From JAAFIP01 sp043721235 (GTDB taxonomy: Bacteria > Pseudomonadota > Gammaproteobacteria > Burkholderiales > Burkholderiaceae_C): a DNA stretch of 64,000 bases. The DNA lies in contig JAYSRE010000186.1 of assembly GCA_043721235.1 (NCBI GenBank), positions 7,042 through 71,041 of the forward strand, in the 5' to 3' direction. The notes beneath the pieces were generated by a model. That model did not search any database. It was not told where the DNA came from and saw only the letters and a program-made list of their open reading frames with translations. Made by a program: the position numbers and the translations under genes. Shown one piece after another: positions 33,319-42,237 of this stretch. Within the stretch, counting starts at the first letter, position 1; the number at the start of each line of letters is the position of its first letter.

Positions 33319-34284
33319 ATGCCGCAAATTCGCAAAATAGGTCTTACCTTCGTTGGATACGGCTTGGCCGCATTCGCTATTTCCAGCAGCTTGTCGGCCT
33401 GCGGTGGCGGTAACGCGGGCGGCACCACACCGCCTACCGTGCAGGCTGGCCCCACATGGGAGCTGATGACGGCGGGCGACATAGCCCAGTGCCTGTTGTT
33501 TTCTTCGTCGGGCTCCAACGCACAAAAAACTGCTGAACTGGTAGAGCGCCAACTGGCCAGCGCAGGGGCCAATGCGAATGTGCTGACTCTGGGCGACAAC
33601 GCTTACTTTAAGGGCACCATCATTGGCTACACCCAGTGCTACAAGCCCACCTGGGGCCGGTTTTTAGACAAGACTTTCATGGTGCCTGGCAACCATGACT
33701 ACGAAAACGGCGGCCAAAACGAATACTTTGACTATTTCGGTGCCAAGGCCTCCCCTGGCCCTGGTTTCGGCCCTGACCGCAGTGGCTACTACCGCATTGA
33801 CCAAAATGGCTGGACCGTTTTTACCCTCAACAGCAATATAGAGGCAGGCGCAGCATCTGCCCAAGCGCAGTGGCTTAAGGCCCAGCTGGCCACCGCCAAG
33901 CCTTGCATTGCCGCTGCGTGGCACCACCCCCGCTTTAGCTCGGCTTCGCGCGGAGACAACGCCTTGATGAAAGACATATGGGAGATACTAGACCAAGTCA
34001 AGGCTGACCTTATCCTTGCAGCTCACGAACACCATTACGAGCGCTTTGCCCCCATGACTTCCTCGGGCGCAGTGGTGGCAGGCGGCGGCATACGCTCTTT
34101 TGTGGTGGGCAGCGGCGGCGCGGAAAAATACGGTTTTGCGACGGTGCGTGCCAACAGCCAAAAGCAACACGAATCGTACGGCGTGATGCGTTTGTCGCTT
34201 ACCGACGGCAAAGCGGGCTGGAAATTTATCGACATTAACAACAACACCCTAGACCAAGGCGCTTTTGACTGCCGAGCTAAATAA
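33319..34284 (+). CDS. Metallophosphoesterase lipoprotein
   Basis: 321 residues if started at ATG 33319, which yields a proper lipoprotein signal ending in the lipobox LSAC (Cys near residue 28) followed by a Gly-rich spacer; an ATG at 33289 is also open. The calcineurin-like phosphoesterase domain has all metal motifs: GDIAQC, GDNAYF, GNHDYE, AAWHHPRF and AAHEHHYERF. It resembles purple-acid-phosphatase-like secreted phosphatases. It probably sits on the inner leaflet of the outer membrane, facing the periplasm. Substrate unknown; no nearby phosphate genes. Confidence 0.88.
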   Translation: MPQIRKIGLTFVGYGLAAFAISSSLSACGGGNAGGTTPPTVQAGPTWELMTAGDIAQCLLFSSSGSNAQKTAELVERQLASAGANANVLTLGDNAYFKGTIIGYTQCYKPTWGRFLDKTFMVPGNHDYENGGQNEYFDYFGAKASPGPGFGPDRSGYYRIDQNGWTVFTLNSNIEAGAASAQAQWLKAQLATAKPCIAAAWHHPRFSSASRGDNALMKDIWEILDQVKADLILAAHEHHYERFAPMTSSGAVVAGGGIRSFVVGSGGAEKYGFATVRANSQKQHESYGVMRLSLTDGKAGWKFIDINNNTLDQGAFDCRAK

Positions 34285-34352
34285 CGCCTTGTAGTTCTGC
34301 CAGCCTAGGTTTCTTTTAGCTGCCTAAGCTGCAGTCTGAGACAATGTAGCTT

Positions 34353-35774
34353 ATGAGCGCTGTACTGTCCCCCCCCACTTCCACTTCCAATTCCATCCCC
34401 AAAGTCGGCTTCGTTAGCCTTGGCTGCCCCAAGGCGCTGACCGACTCTGAGTTGATTCTTACCCAACTGTCCGCCGAGGGCTACCTCACGTCCCAAACTT
34501 TCGAGGGCGCAGACCTGGTCATCGTCAATACCTGCGGCTTTATCGACGATGCCGTTAAGGAAAGCTTGGACACAATTGGTGAAGCCTTGGCAGTCAACGG
34601 CAAAGTTATTGTCACGGGCTGCCTGGGCGCTAAAACGGTAGATGGCGGTGCCGATACCAGCGGTGGCAAAACGAACGAGAACCTGGTGCGCAAAATGCAC
34701 CCCAGCGTGCTGGCCGTCACCGGCCCCCACGCCACCCAAGAAGTGATGGACGCGGTGCACTTGCACCTGCCTAAACCGCACGACCCGTTTGTAGACCTGG
34801 TACCTGCCTACGGCATCAAGCTCACCCCCAAACATTACGCCTACCTCAAAATCAGCGAAGGCTGTAACCACCGCTGCACGTTTTGCATCATCCCCAGCAT
34901 GCGCGGCGACTTGGTCAGCCGACCGATGGGCGATGTGCTCAAAGAAGCACGCGCGTTGTTTGAAGGTGGCATCAAAGAGCTGCTGGTGGTCAGCCAAGAC
35001 ACCTCCGCCTACGGTGTGGACACCAAATACCGCACCGGCTTCTTCGATGGTCGCCCAGTCAAAACCCGCATGCTTGAGCTGGTAGACGAGCTGGGCAAAC
35101 TGGCCGAACCCTTTGGCGCGTGGGTGCGTTTGCACTATGTGTACCCCTACCCCAGCGTGGACGAGGTTATCCCGCTGATGGCGGCGGGCAGGGCGCTTCC
35201 TTACCTTGACGTGCCCTTCCAGCACAGCCATCCCGATGTGCTCAAACGCATGAAGCGCCCTGCCAGCGGCGAGAAAAACCTTGACCGCATTGCCCGCTGG
35301 CGCGATGCCTGCCCCGAGATTGTCATTCGCAGCACCTTTATTGCAGGCTTTCCGGGCGAGACGGAAGAAGAGTTTAGCCATCTACTGGACTTCATGGCCC
35401 AGGCGCAAATTGACCGCGCTGGCTGCTTTGCCTACAGCCCCGTAAAAGGTGCTGCGGCCAACGACATCCCCGGTATGCTGCCACTAGAACTGCGCGAAGA
35501 ACGCCGCGCCAGGTTCATGGCGGTGGCCGAAGCAGTCTCTGCCGCCAAACTGCGCCAGCGCATCGGCGCCACCATGCAAGTGCTGGTAGACAGTGCGCCC
35601 GCGATGGGCAAAAAGGGTGGTCTGGGCCGCAGCTATGCCGATGCACCAGAGATTGACGGCATCGTAAAACTGCTGCCCCCTGAGAAAATAAGCAAGCAGC
35701 TTAAAGTGGGTGAATTTACCAAGGCCCGCATCGTCGGCACCGATGGGCATGATTTAGTGGCACTCCCAATTTAA
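34353..35774 (+). CDS. rimO: Ribosomal protein S12 methylthiotransferase RimO
   Basis: 473-residue radical-SAM enzyme adding a methylthio group to Asp88 (E. coli numbering) of ribosomal protein S12. The UPF0004 domain has three Fe-S cysteines in LGCPKALTDSE, NTCGFIDDA and VTGCLGA. The radical-SAM core has EGCNHRCTFCIIPSMRG (about 169-185). The TRAM domain ends the protein. About 30 residues longer than E. coli RimO. Codons 6-8 lie in a run of eight C residues (34369-34376). The stop codon is the first base group of a dispersed element copy. Confidence 0.96.
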   Translation: MSAVLSPPTSTSNSIPKVGFVSLGCPKALTDSELILTQLSAEGYLTSQTFEGADLVIVNTCGFIDDAVKESLDTIGEALAVNGKVIVTGCLGAKTVDGGADTSGGKTNENLVRKMHPSVLAVTGPHATQEVMDAVHLHLPKPHDPFVDLVPAYGIKLTPKHYAYLKISEGCNHRCTFCIIPSMRGDLVSRPMGDVLKEARALFEGGIKELLVVSQDTSAYGVDTKYRTGFFDGRPVKTRMLELVDELGKLAEPFGAWVRLHYVYPYPSVDEVIPLMAAGRALPYLDVPFQHSHPDVLKRMKRPASGEKNLDRIARWRDACPEIVIRSTFIAGFPGETEEEFSHLLDFMAQAQIDRAGCFAYSPVKGAAANDIPGMLPLELREERRARFMAVAEAVSAAKLRQRIGATMQVLVDSAPAMGKKGGLGRSYADAPEIDGIVKLLPPEKISKQLKVGEFTKARIVGTDGHDLVALPI

Positions 35775-35812
35775 TAGCTACTTATGTAGTATTTCCTTGG
35801 GCGATAGGCCTG
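35771..35812 (+). repeat. Dispersed element copy 8 (3' end of rimO)
   Basis: Core AGTATTTCCTTGGGCGATAGG at 35788-35808 (one mismatch) with arms CTAC/GTAG around TTAT just before it. It starts in the rimO stop codon and lies in a convergent gap with an IclR gene. Confidence 0.9.
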
Positions 35813-35956
35813 TTTGATTAAAAATATGGGATCAATACCAGGGCGTTGCGCAAGGGGCTTTTCTAGGCCGCGCTTGATAGCGTTTGCAGGGTCTGGCAGG
35901 TCCAGTTCTGTGCGGCCCAGCCAGTGTGTGCAAGCCATGCTTTGTTGTGCATTAGC

Positions 35957-36808
35957 CTAGGTCAGTGACAGCGCTTTGGCCGTCTCGCGCAGGTACTCGC
36001 GCACCTCGGCCATGCCGGGGCCTACGTGGCGGTCGATGCGGCGAATGTAAGGGCAGGTCAGCGTGGCCAGCGCGCTGTTGTCGGGGCCGAGGATGGGAAA
36101 AGAAATATCCACCACACCAAAAGACTGCGCGCTGTCCCGCTCCAGGTAGCCTAGCTTGCGGATGGCGGCAAGGGTGGCCCGCAGCTTTGCCTCGGTGATG
36201 GGCACCTCGCCGTCCAGGGCGGTGTGTTCGGCCAGCATGCGCTGGTAGTTACCCGCATCGGCGTAGGCCAGCAGCAGGTGGCCTGAGGCGGTGTCCAGCA
36301 GGCCCACGCGCGCACCGCGCTGCACCGAAAAGCTCCAACCCCTTGGGCTGTCGATCTGCGCACTGATCAGCACATTGCCGCGGTCGTACACGCCCATGTG
36401 GCAAGACTGTTCGGCTTTGCGCGCAAAGTCATCCATCGCTGGCAGTGCCTGGTTAATCAGGCGGCTCATGGGCGGGTGGATGTGGGCTAGCGCAAACAGT
36501 TTGAGGCTTAGCGCGTAGCGATCTCCTGAGGTGCTGCGCATGACATATTGGCGCGCCACCAGGCGCTCTAGCATGCGGTAGATTTCGCTGGCGCTGCGGT
36601 CCATTTCTTTGACGATCTCTGCACGCGTTAGGCCCTCTGGCTGGGTGGCCAGTAACTCCAGAATGTCCAAGCCCTTGTCTAGTGCGGGCGCGCGGTAGCG
36701 GCTTTCTGGCAGCGCAGACGCTTCGTCTTGGGCTTGCGGTTGGCTGCGGCGAGCGCCAAGCAGGGCGGCGCCGGGGGTGCTACGGGCTAAGGAGTCTAAG
36801 GGGGCCAT
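35957..36808 (-). CDS. IclR-family regulator of the L-fucose operon
   Basis: 283 residues. A 35-residue polar leader precedes the winged helix-turn-helix (about 42-95, GLTRAEIVKEMDRSASEIYR), then the IclR effector domain (about 110-275; SCHMGVYDRGNVLISAQI and LLDTASGHLLLAYA). It is transcribed divergently from the fucose catabolic operon, 150 bp away, so it almost certainly controls it, probably as a repressor released by an intermediate such as L-fuconate or 2-keto-3-deoxyfuconate. Inducer and sign of control are inference. Confidence 0.9.
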   Translation of the reverse strand: MAPLDSLARSTPGAALLGARRSQPQAQDEASALPESRYRAPALDKGLDILELLATQPEGLTRAEIVKEMDRSASEIYRMLERLVARQYVMRSTSGDRYALSLKLFALAHIHPPMSRLINQALPAMDDFARKAEQSCHMGVYDRGNVLISAQIDSPRGWSFSVQRGARVGLLDTASGHLLLAYADAGNYQRMLAEHTALDGEVPITEAKLRATLAAIRKLGYLERDSAQSFGVVDISFPILGPDNSALATLTCPYIRRIDRHVGPGMAEVREYLRETAKALSLT

Positions 36809-36958
36809 GGGTGGTGCGGCTTTCGGTGTGGGGGTTTACTGCAATGAGGTACATGCTAGGGGTAAGTTCTAGGTCTAAGTGCGCTAAAACTCCGTATCAT
36901 TAAAATTCACAAATGAATCATCTGTTTATATTTGAATCATTAAACCGGAGTTTACAGC
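36809..36958. promoter_or_regulatory. Divergent control region of the L-fucose operon
   Basis: Holds an inverted repeat AAACTCCG (36887-36894) / CGGAGTTT (36946-36953), whose right arm includes the Shine-Dalgarno GGAG of the first catabolic gene. Inside are two ATCATTAAA direct repeats (36896-36904 and 36936-36944) exactly 40 bp apart, and two TGAATCAT copies (36914-36921, 36933-36940). This layered symmetry is a good candidate for IclR binding sites placed on one DNA face. Confidence 0.6.
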
Positions 36959-37720
36959 ATGGGTCAAGGTCGTTTGCAAGGTAAAACAGTACTCATTACC
37001 GCAGCGGGCCAAGGCATTGGCCGGGCCAGCGCCGTGGCCTGCGCAGCAGCAGGCGCGCAGGTGATTGCCACCGACATTAACCAAGCCCTTTTGGACAGTC
37101 TGGCCAAGGACTACCCTGGCATCCAGGTGCAGCAGCTAGATGTGTGCAATGCCGCCGCCGTGGTGGCCCTTGCGGCACGCACCCCTGCGCTGGACGCGCT
37201 GTTTAACTGCGCTGGCATGGTTGCCAATGGCAGCTTGCTGGACAGCACAGAAGCCGACTGGGACTTAAGCTTTGAGCTGAATGTAAAAAGCATGTTCCGC
37301 ATGACGCGCGCCTTCTTGCCTGCCATGCTGGCCAAGGCACAAACGCAGGGCTGCGCAGTATCCGTCATCAACATGGCATCCATGGCGTCCAGCATCAAGG
37401 GCTTTGCCAACCGCTGCGCTTACGGTGCCACCAAGGCCGCAGTCATCGGCTTGACCAAATCGCTGGCGGCGGACTACGTGAAGGCCGGTTTGCGCGCCAA
37501 CGCCATCTGCCCAGGCACTGTGGACACGCCCTCGCTGCGCGGGCGTATTGCCAGTGCCGCCGACCCGGTGCAGGCTGAAAAAGACTTTATTGCGCGCCAG
37601 CCCATGGGCCGCCTGGCCGCCGTGGACGACATTACGCCCATGGTGGTCTACCTGGCCAGCGACGAGTCCCGCTACATGACGGGGCAGACACTGCTGGTAG
37701 ATGGTGGTGTCACTATCTGA
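36959..37720 (+). CDS. 2-keto-3-deoxy-L-fuconate dehydrogenase (SDR)
   Basis: 253-residue NAD-dependent short-chain dehydrogenase oxidising 2-keto-3-deoxy-L-fuconate to the 2,4-diketo compound. The cofactor loop is TAAGQGIGRA (14-23; an A-A-G variant of TGxxxGxG), then FNCAG (about 83-87), Ser in INMASMASS and the catalytic YGATKAA. The core DWDLSFELNVKSMFRMTRAFLPAML and C-terminal ESRYMTGQTLLVDGG closely resemble the Burkholderia multivorans enzyme as I recall it. First gene of the rightward fucose operon, with GGAG 8 bases before the ATG. Confidence 0.88.
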   Translation: MGQGRLQGKTVLITAAGQGIGRASAVACAAAGAQVIATDINQALLDSLAKDYPGIQVQQLDVCNAAAVVALAARTPALDALFNCAGMVANGSLLDSTEADWDLSFELNVKSMFRMTRAFLPAMLAKAQTQGCAVSVINMASMASSIKGFANRCAYGATKAAVIGLTKSLAADYVKAGLRANAICPGTVDTPSLRGRIASAADPVQAEKDFIARQPMGRLAAVDDITPMVVYLASDESRYMTGQTLLVDGGVTI

Positions 37721-37745
37721 TGACCGGTACAAGCAAGGTTTGAAT

Positions 37746-39239
37746 GTGGCTGCACTGATCTGCGTCAACCAACTTAGCAAGTCCTTTCCAGGTGTGCGCG
37801 CACTAGACAGCGTGCGCTTTGATCTGCTTGCGGGCGAGGTGCATGCTCTGATGGGGGAGAACGGAGCGGGCAAGTCCACTTTGATGAAAATTCTAGCAGG
37901 CGTATACCGCAAAGACAGCGGAGAAGTACTGCTAGACGGCAAGCAAGTAGAGATCGACAGCCCTGCGCATGCGCAGTCGCTGGCGATTGGCATTATTCAC
38001 CAAGAGCTGCACCTTATGGGGCACTTGACGGCGGCGCAAAACATCTTTTTGGGCCGTGAACCACGCAAGGCTGCAGGCTTGCTGCTGGACGAACAGCAAT
38101 TGAACCGCAATGCCCAGGCGCTGTTTGACCGGTTGAACCTGCAGCTGGCCCCTACTGTCACCATTGGCGATCTGACCGTAGCACGCCAACAGATGGTAGA
38201 GATTGCTAAAGCGCTGTCGTTTCGCTTGCGCATACTCATCATGGACGAGCCTACAGCCGCACTGAACCATGCAGAAATTGAGGAGTTGTTTCGCATCATC
38301 CGCCAGCTCAAGCAGGAGGGCGTGGGCATTGTTTACATCTCGCACAAGATGGATGAGATCCAGCGCATTGCCGACCGCATTACCGTCTTGCGTGATGGAG
38401 CGTACATAGCCACCGTGCCGGCTGCTACGCCCATGCAAGAAGTGGTCGCCATGATGGTAGGGCGCAAGCTGGACAAATTTGAAAAGACAGTGCCTGACAC
38501 CTCAGCCAACGAAGTGCTACTAGAGGTGCGCGGACTGAACCGCGGGCGCGCCATCCGCAATGTGAGCTTTACGGTTCGGCGTGGTGAAATCCTGGGTTTT
38601 GCGGGCCTCATGGGCGCAGGCCGCACAGAGGTGGCGCGCGCGGTGTTTGGTGCTGACCCGGTTGAGTCGGGTGAAGTGCGGGTGCGCGGGCAAGTGATTC
38701 GCCTGACTTCGCCGCAAGACGCAGTGCAGGCAGGTATTGGTTATTTGTCCGAAGACCGCAAGCACTTTGGCCTTGCCACAGGAATGGATGTGCAATCCAA
38801 CATCACTTTGCCCAGCTTAAAACGCTGGCTTAAATGGGGCGTGTTTCTTAATCTTACGGCAATTCGGGCCATCTCCCAAGAGATGGTGCACAAGCTGCGC
38901 ATCAAAACACCAATGCTTAGCCAAACGGTCAAGCTGCTGTCGGGCGGTAACCAGCAAAAGGTGGTGATCGCCAAGTGGTTGGTGCAAGACTGTGAGGTGT
39001 TGATTTTCGACGAACCCACACGCGGCATTGACGTGGGTGCCAAGAGTGAGATTTACAAGCTGCTCAATGACCTGGCCGCCCAGGGCCGCGCCATCATCGT
39101 CATCTCTAGCGAATTGCCCGAGGTGCTGCTTTTGAGTCACCGCATTGTGGTGATGTGCGAGGGCCGCATCACAGGGGAGGTGCGGGGCGACACGGCCACC
39201 CAAGAAAGCCTGATGGCCCTGGCTACACAGCGCGACTAA
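37746..39239 (+). CDS. Sugar ABC importer ATPase (RbsA type), probably for L-fucose
   Basis: 497 residues from a GTG at 37746 with AAGG 7 bases upstream; the frame is open to 37701. Two ABC modules in tandem: the first has Walker A GENGAGKST (about 38-46), Walker B ILIMDEPTAAL and signature-like IGDLTVARQQMVEIAKAL; the second has the degenerate Walker A of this class (GFAGLMGAGRTE), signature LLSGGNQQKVVIAKWL and LIFDEPTRGIDVGAK. It energises the RbsC-type permease encoded next. L-fucose as substrate follows from the operon. Confidence 0.9.
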   Translation: MAALICVNQLSKSFPGVRALDSVRFDLLAGEVHALMGENGAGKSTLMKILAGVYRKDSGEVLLDGKQVEIDSPAHAQSLAIGIIHQELHLMGHLTAAQNIFLGREPRKAAGLLLDEQQLNRNAQALFDRLNLQLAPTVTIGDLTVARQQMVEIAKALSFRLRILIMDEPTAALNHAEIEELFRIIRQLKQEGVGIVYISHKMDEIQRIADRITVLRDGAYIATVPAATPMQEVVAMMVGRKLDKFEKTVPDTSANEVLLEVRGLNRGRAIRNVSFTVRRGEILGFAGLMGAGRTEVARAVFGADPVESGEVRVRGQVIRLTSPQDAVQAGIGYLSEDRKHFGLATGMDVQSNITLPSLKRWLKWGVFLNLTAIRAISQEMVHKLRIKTPMLSQTVKLLSGGNQQKVVIAKWLVQDCEVLIFDEPTRGIDVGAKSEIYKLLNDLAAQGRAIIVISSELPEVLLLSHRIVVMCEGRITGEVRGDTATQESLMALATQRD

Positions 39240-39256
39240 TTAAAAAAAGGCACAGC

Positions 39257-40264
39257 ATGGCAACGGCACACACTATTTCTCTCACTTATTGGGCAGCCCT
39301 GCTATCGGGCGGCCAGGCCAAGCAAAAGCTGCTGGCTTTTGCCAGCCTGATTGCATTGATCTTGGTGTTCACTGTGCTCAAGCCCGATGCCTTCATGACG
39401 CGGGATAACATTATCGGTATCTTGCAGTCCACTACCGTCATTGGCGTGCTGGCCATTGCAAGCACTTTTATCATTATCACCTCGGGCATCGACCTGTCTG
39501 TGGGCGTTTTGATGACGTTTTGCGCTGTGATGGCGGGCGTTTTCATGGTGAACTTGGGCATGCCTGTGCCCCTGGGCATCGTGTGTGCTTTGGCTATGGG
39601 CGCGTTGTCGGGCTGCATTTCGGGTTTGGCCATCACTAAGCTCAAAGTGCCGCCGTTCATTGCTACACTGGGCATGATGATGCTGCTCAAGGGCGTGTCG
39701 CTCATCATTACCAACACCCGGCCGATTTACTTCAGCGATGTAGCAGGCTTTGACCAAATAGCGTTGGGCTCGCTGATCGGTGACCTTGTACCCAGCCTTC
39801 CCATTCCAAACGGTGTTCTCATCATGTTTGTGGTGGCACTGGTGTGCGCAGTGGTGCTAAATAAAACTGCACTGGGTCGCTACACATTTGCACTGGGCAG
39901 TAACGAAGAGGCGGTGCGGCTGTCGGGTGTGAATGTGAACCGCTGGAAGGTCATCATTTACACCTTTTCTGGCGGCATTTGCGGTATCGCTGGCTTGTTG
40001 ATTGCCTCACGCCTGAACTCTGCACAGCCTGCACTGGGCCAAGGCTACGAGCTGGACGCGATTGCCGCTGTAGTGATTGGTGGCACTTCGCTCAGTGGTG
40101 GTGTGGGCACCATTATGGGCACTGTCATTGGCGCTTTCATCATGAGCGTGCTCATCAACGGTTTGCGCATTATGTCGGTCGCCCAAGAGTGGCAGATGGT
40201 GCTTACCGGTCTTATCATTATTTTGGCGGTCTACACCGACAACTTGCGCCGTAATAAAAAATAA
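39257..40264 (+). CDS. Sugar ABC importer permease (RbsC type), probably for L-fucose
   Basis: 335-residue BPD_transp_2 permease starting at ATG 39257 (MATAHTISLTYWAALL), with AAGG upstream. Eight to ten hydrophobic segments; ITSGIDLSVGVLMTF (about 75-89) and the EAVRLSGVNVNRWKVIIYTFSG loop that contacts the ATPase are typical of RbsC. Followed after 93 bp by the binding-protein gene. Confidence 0.93.
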   Translation: MATAHTISLTYWAALLSGGQAKQKLLAFASLIALILVFTVLKPDAFMTRDNIIGILQSTTVIGVLAIASTFIIITSGIDLSVGVLMTFCAVMAGVFMVNLGMPVPLGIVCALAMGALSGCISGLAITKLKVPPFIATLGMMMLLKGVSLIITNTRPIYFSDVAGFDQIALGSLIGDLVPSLPIPNGVLIMFVVALVCAVVLNKTALGRYTFALGSNEEAVRLSGVNVNRWKVIIYTFSGGICGIAGLLIASRLNSAQPALGQGYELDAIAAVVIGGTSLSGGVGTIMGTVIGAFIMSVLINGLRIMSVAQEWQMVLTGLIIILAVYTDNLRRNKK

Positions 40265-40357
40265 GGAGACCGCACGACACCCATGTACCTACTTTGGTTT
40301 TCATTTTCCCTCACCGTGATTTTACGCAACACATTATTTTTATATTAGGAAACAACC

Positions 40358-41302
40358 ATGAACGCAAAACGACAACTGCTGGCTTTGACCGCTGGCTTGG
40401 CACTGGCGGGCTTTTCCAGCTTTTCAGCTGCCCAGGAAATTTACATACCCCTGATCTCCAAAGGCTTCCAGCACCAGTTTTGGCAAGCTGTGAAGCAAGG
40501 TGCTGACCAAGCTGCCAAAGACTACAAGGTGAAAGTCACCTTCGAGGGCCCTGAGACCGAACAGCAAGTGGACAAACAGATCGACATGCTGTCGGCAGCA
40601 TTGGCCAAAAAACCAGCCGCCATTGCCTTTGCTGCGCTGGACAGCAAGGCTGCTATTCCGCTGCTTAAAAAAGCCCAGGCTGCCAAGATCCCTGTTATCG
40701 CGTTTGACTCGGGTGTCGATAGCGACATCGTGCTGACCACGGCACAAACCGACAGCCGGGCTGCTGCGGCTATGGCGGCGGACAAGATGGCAGAGAAGAT
40801 CGGTGGCGAAGGCGAAGTAGCAGTAATTGGGCATGACCAGACCAGCACAACCGGTACGGGCCGCCGCGATGGTTTTGTAGACCAGATCAAGGCCAAGTAC
40901 CCCAAAATTAAGGTAGTAGATATTCAGTACGGCGGTGGCGACCACCTCAAGTCTGCTGAAATTGCCAAAACCCTGATGCAAGCCCACCCTAAACTCAAAG
41001 GCATTTTTGGCACCAACGAAGGTTCTGCTATTGGCGCGGGCAAAGGTCTGAAAGAAGCTAAAAAGACCGGCGTGATCATCATCGGCTTTGACTCCGGCAA
41101 GGCGCAGAAGGACATGATCAATGACGGCACCATTGCTGGTGCGATCACCCAAAACCCGGTGGGTATTGGTTACAAGACTGTGGAAGCGGCTGTTAAGGCT
41201 TTGAAGGGTGAGAAGTTGCCCAAAATCATCGACACCGGCTTCTACTACTACGACAAGAGCAATATGAAGGATGCCAAGATCGCGGCGGTTCTCTACGATT
41301 GA
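40358..41302 (+). CDS. Periplasmic sugar-binding protein (RbsB type), probably for L-fucose
   Basis: 314 residues with a Sec signal (about 1-24, cleavage after FSAAQ or nearby). Mature protein is a type 1 periplasmic binding protein: EIYIPLISKGFQHQFWQAV, AFDSGVDSDIVLTTAQTDSR and GFDSGKAQKDMINDGTIAGA. The ATG has AGGA 8 bases upstream. The larger gap before it and strong start signal fit the higher expression usual for binding proteins. Substrate assignment is from context. Confidence 0.92.
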   Translation: MNAKRQLLALTAGLALAGFSSFSAAQEIYIPLISKGFQHQFWQAVKQGADQAAKDYKVKVTFEGPETEQQVDKQIDMLSAALAKKPAAIAFAALDSKAAIPLLKKAQAAKIPVIAFDSGVDSDIVLTTAQTDSRAAAAMAADKMAEKIGGEGEVAVIGHDQTSTTGTGRRDGFVDQIKAKYPKIKVVDIQYGGGDHLKSAEIAKTLMQAHPKLKGIFGTNEGSAIGAGKGLKEAKKTGVIIIGFDSGKAQKDMINDGTIAGAITQNPVGIGYKTVEAAVKALKGEKLPKIIDTGFYYYDKSNMKDAKIAAVLYD

Positions 41303-41381
41303 TGTTCCCTGTGGCAAGTGCGCTGCTGCTCAGGCAGCAGCGTGCTCGCCCTGTTTTCGTTTTTACTGCAAGGACAAGACT

Positions 41382-42236
41382 GTGAAATTAGTACGCTATG
41401 GATTACCAGGTCAGGAAAAGCCCGGTGTGTTAGATGCCCACGGCCGCGTGCGCGACCTCTCGGGGCAAATTGCTGATGTGGCCGGTGCCGCACTCTTGCC
41501 CGACAGCTTGGCGCGCTTGCGTGGCTTGAACATGGACAGCCTGCCCTTGGTGGCAGGCACTGCGCAAAAAGATTTACGTCTAGGCGCCTGTGTAGGCCAG
41601 GTAGGCAAGTTCATTTGTATTGGACTCAATTATTCTGACCATGCGGCCGAGAGCGGCATGCAGGTGCCGCCCGAGCCGGTGGTGTTTAACAAATGGACCA
41701 GCGCTATCGTTGGCCCCGACGACCAGGTAGAAATTCCGCGTGGCTCGGTCAAGACCGACTGGGAGGTTGAGTTGGGCGTGGTGATTGGCAAAGGTGGGCG
41801 CTATATCAGCGAGGCCGATGCTTTGTCACATGTGGCTGGCTACTGCGTGGTAAACGATGTGTCTGAACGTGAATTCCAGCTTGACCGCAGCGGCACTTGG
41901 GACAAGGGCAAAGGCTGCGATACTTTCGGCCCTACAGGCCCTTGGCTGGTTACAGCCGATGAGGTGCCTGACCCGCAAGCCCTGAAGATGTGGCTGGAAG
42001 TGGATGGCAAGCGCTACCAAAACGGCAGCACTTCGACGATGGTGTATGGGGTTCAGTTTTTAATTTCTTACCTCAGCCGCTTCATGAGCCTGCAGCCTGG
42101 CGATGTGATTTCTACCGGCACCCCGCCCGGTGTGGGCATGGGCCAAAAGCCGCCGCTGTACCTGCGTGCTGGCCAAACTATTCACTTGGGCATTGAGGGC
42201 CTGGGTTCCCAAACGCAGAAGACCGTACAGGCCTGA
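41382..42236 (+). CDS. 2,4-diketo-3-deoxy-L-fuconate hydrolase (FAH family)
   Basis: 284 residues from the GTG at 41382 (VKLVRYGLPGQEKPGVLD), with AAGGAC just upstream; the longer open frame overlaps the preceding gene's end without matching the family. The fumarylacetoacetase-like core has GKFICIGLNYSDHAAESGM, the acidic metal ligands in DWEVELGVVIGKGGR and the FDTFGPTGPW-type segment (CDTFGPTGPWL). It cleaves 2,4-diketo-3-deoxy-L-fuconate to pyruvate and L-lactate. Its stop codon lies next to the dehydratase start (TGACATG). Confidence 0.88.
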   Translation: MKLVRYGLPGQEKPGVLDAHGRVRDLSGQIADVAGAALLPDSLARLRGLNMDSLPLVAGTAQKDLRLGACVGQVGKFICIGLNYSDHAAESGMQVPPEPVVFNKWTSAIVGPDDQVEIPRGSVKTDWEVELGVVIGKGGRYISEADALSHVAGYCVVNDVSEREFQLDRSGTWDKGKGCDTFGPTGPWLVTADEVPDPQALKMWLEVDGKRYQNGSTSTMVYGVQFLISYLSRFMSLQPGDVISTGTPPGVGMGQKPPLYLRAGQTIHLGIEGLGSQTQKTVQA

Positions 42237-42237
42237 C

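Noticed and set aside
40265..40357. Possible extra small gene or terminator between the fucose permease and binding-protein genes
   Set aside because: No open frame with a start signal and no stable hairpin is visible.
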